A stretch of 13,753 nucleotides of DNA from Aphodosoma sp051870875 (GTDB lineage Bacteria > Bacteroidota > Bacteroidia > Bacteroidales > Paludibacteraceae): positions 1-13,753 of the forward strand of contig JBJECG010000010.1 in NCBI GenBank assembly GCA_051870875.1. The letters run 5' to 3'. A program made the position numbers and the translations under genes. Under the pieces are notes generated by a model. It was not told the origin of the DNA and did no database searches. It was given only the letters and a program-made list of their open reading frames with translations. Below are positions 13,156-13,753 of this stretch, piece after piece; within the stretch, counting starts at the first letter, position 1, and the number at the start of each line of letters is the position of its first letter.

Positions 13156-13753
13156 TCAGCGTATGATTTTCACTTCTCCGTTGTTGCCCAACTTTATTAT
13201 CGATGATGGTTGCGGGTGCGATGTGTCGTTTCTCCGGTATTCAACTATAAAATCCACGGCATTGAGTATCTCGTCCGATATTTCATTGAAACTGGAGGCT
13301 GTCGGCCGGCCGCTTATATTGGCGGATGTGGACACTACTGGCAGTCGCATGGCGGCACACAATGCCTGTGAAAATGCTTCCTTTGTAACCCGGATGGCTA
13401 TACTGCCGTCCTCGGCAACTATGTTGGGAGCCAGAGCTTTGGCCTTGTCATAGATGATGGTGATAGGCTTGTCTGCCACATCTGTCAGCTGCCATGCCGC
13501 ATCCGGTACTGTTTCTACATAGCGCTCCAGACGCATCATGCTGTCTACCAGTACTATCATGGCTTTGGATTCTGCACGGCGTTTGATCCTGTATATCCTT
13601 TCCACTGCTTCGGCGTTGGTGGCATCGCATCCTATGCCCCATACGGTATCGGTAGGGTACAGTATAACGCCTCCGCGCCGCATGGTATCTACGGCCCGAC
13701 GGATGTCTGTGTTGAAATTGTTGTCGGTGGTAGTTGCTGGTCGTGTAGCTGCT
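13156..13753 (-). CDS. tsaC: L-threonylcarbamoyladenylate synthase, 5' end outside window
   Basis: The enzyme makes threonylcarbamoyl-AMP from threonine, bicarbonate and ATP for the t6A modification at position 37 of ANN-decoding tRNAs, and is essential in most bacteria. The SUA5/YrdC/YwlC domain is visible: G-G-V-I-L-Y-P-T-D-T-V-W-G-I-G-C-D, I-K-R-R-A-E-S-K-A-M, and the binding segment S-T-S-A-N-I-S-G. The C-terminus ends without the extra Sua5 domain, so this is the short TsaC/YwlC form. The frame remains open to the window edge above ATG 13683, reading F-N-T-D-I-R-R-A-V-D-T before it. Relatives begin with such a helix, so the true start is upstream and possibly outside the window. First visible gene of the unit with the glycan-initiating enzyme. 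Confidence 0.93.
   Translation of the reverse strand, partial: AATRPATTTDNNFNTDIRRAVDTMRRGGVILYPTDTVWGIGCDATNAEAVERIYRIKRRAESKAMIVLVDSMMRLERYVETVPDAAWQLTDVADKPITIIYDKAKALAPNIVAEDGSIAIRVTKEAFSQALCAAMRLPVVSTSANISGRPTASSFNEISDEILNAVDFIVEYRRNDTSHPQPSSIIKLGNNGEVKIIR

Overview
The window looks like the chromosome of a gut-type Bacteroidales bacterium. The grounds are AT-rich translation starts without Shine-Dalgarno sequences, two -7 promoter elements of the Bacteroidetes form TAnnTTTG (TATCTTTG and TACCTTTG), and protein families typical of that order. I cannot name the genus. Every gene I accept lies on the minus strand, so transcription runs from high to low coordinates.

Right end (13753 to about 10790): a conserved run of tsaC (tRNA t6A synthesis, 5' end outside the window), a polyisoprenyl-phosphate hexose-1-phosphate transferase that starts surface glycan synthesis, and a DnaQ-type exonuclease. 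A perfect 17-bp hairpin with a T-tract closes it. Next comes about 0.7 kb without a convincing gene. It holds a repeated TGTTGGCGATA element, a Bacteroidetes promoter and a 119-nt long hairpin.

Middle right (10093 to 7354): a tight operon of a zinc-ribbon/DJ-1 fusion protein, a 38-residue hydrophobic peptide, an ABC ATPase and its ABC-2 permease.

Middle (7308 to 4094): a decay zone. A VOC (glyoxalase-fold) fragment, a second VOC gene with a frameshift and a nonsense codon, and a flavodoxin/ferredoxin gene with a frameshift near its start are mixed with intact YciI, GNAT and two AT-rich unknown genes.

Left (4093 to 1): an AT-rich segment carries a two-gene unit (winged-helix/putative nuclease plus a small acidic protein). 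It is bracketed by 46-bp direct repeats, each encoding the C-terminus of the flavodoxin/ferredoxin protein. Then follows a run of short-spaced small genes: a putative caspase/CHAT-like protein, FKBP isomerase, GNAT, TfoX-N protein, flavin-reductase-like protein and another GNAT that runs off the window.

The stretch from 1 to about 10 kb is best described as an accessory zone of small single-domain enzymes with signs of gain and decay, beside a conserved block. The best candidates for something undescribed are the repeat-bracketed nuclease pair, the His-Cys protease-like gene, and the long hairpin leader of the DJ-1/ABC operon. None of these can be proved from sequence reading alone.
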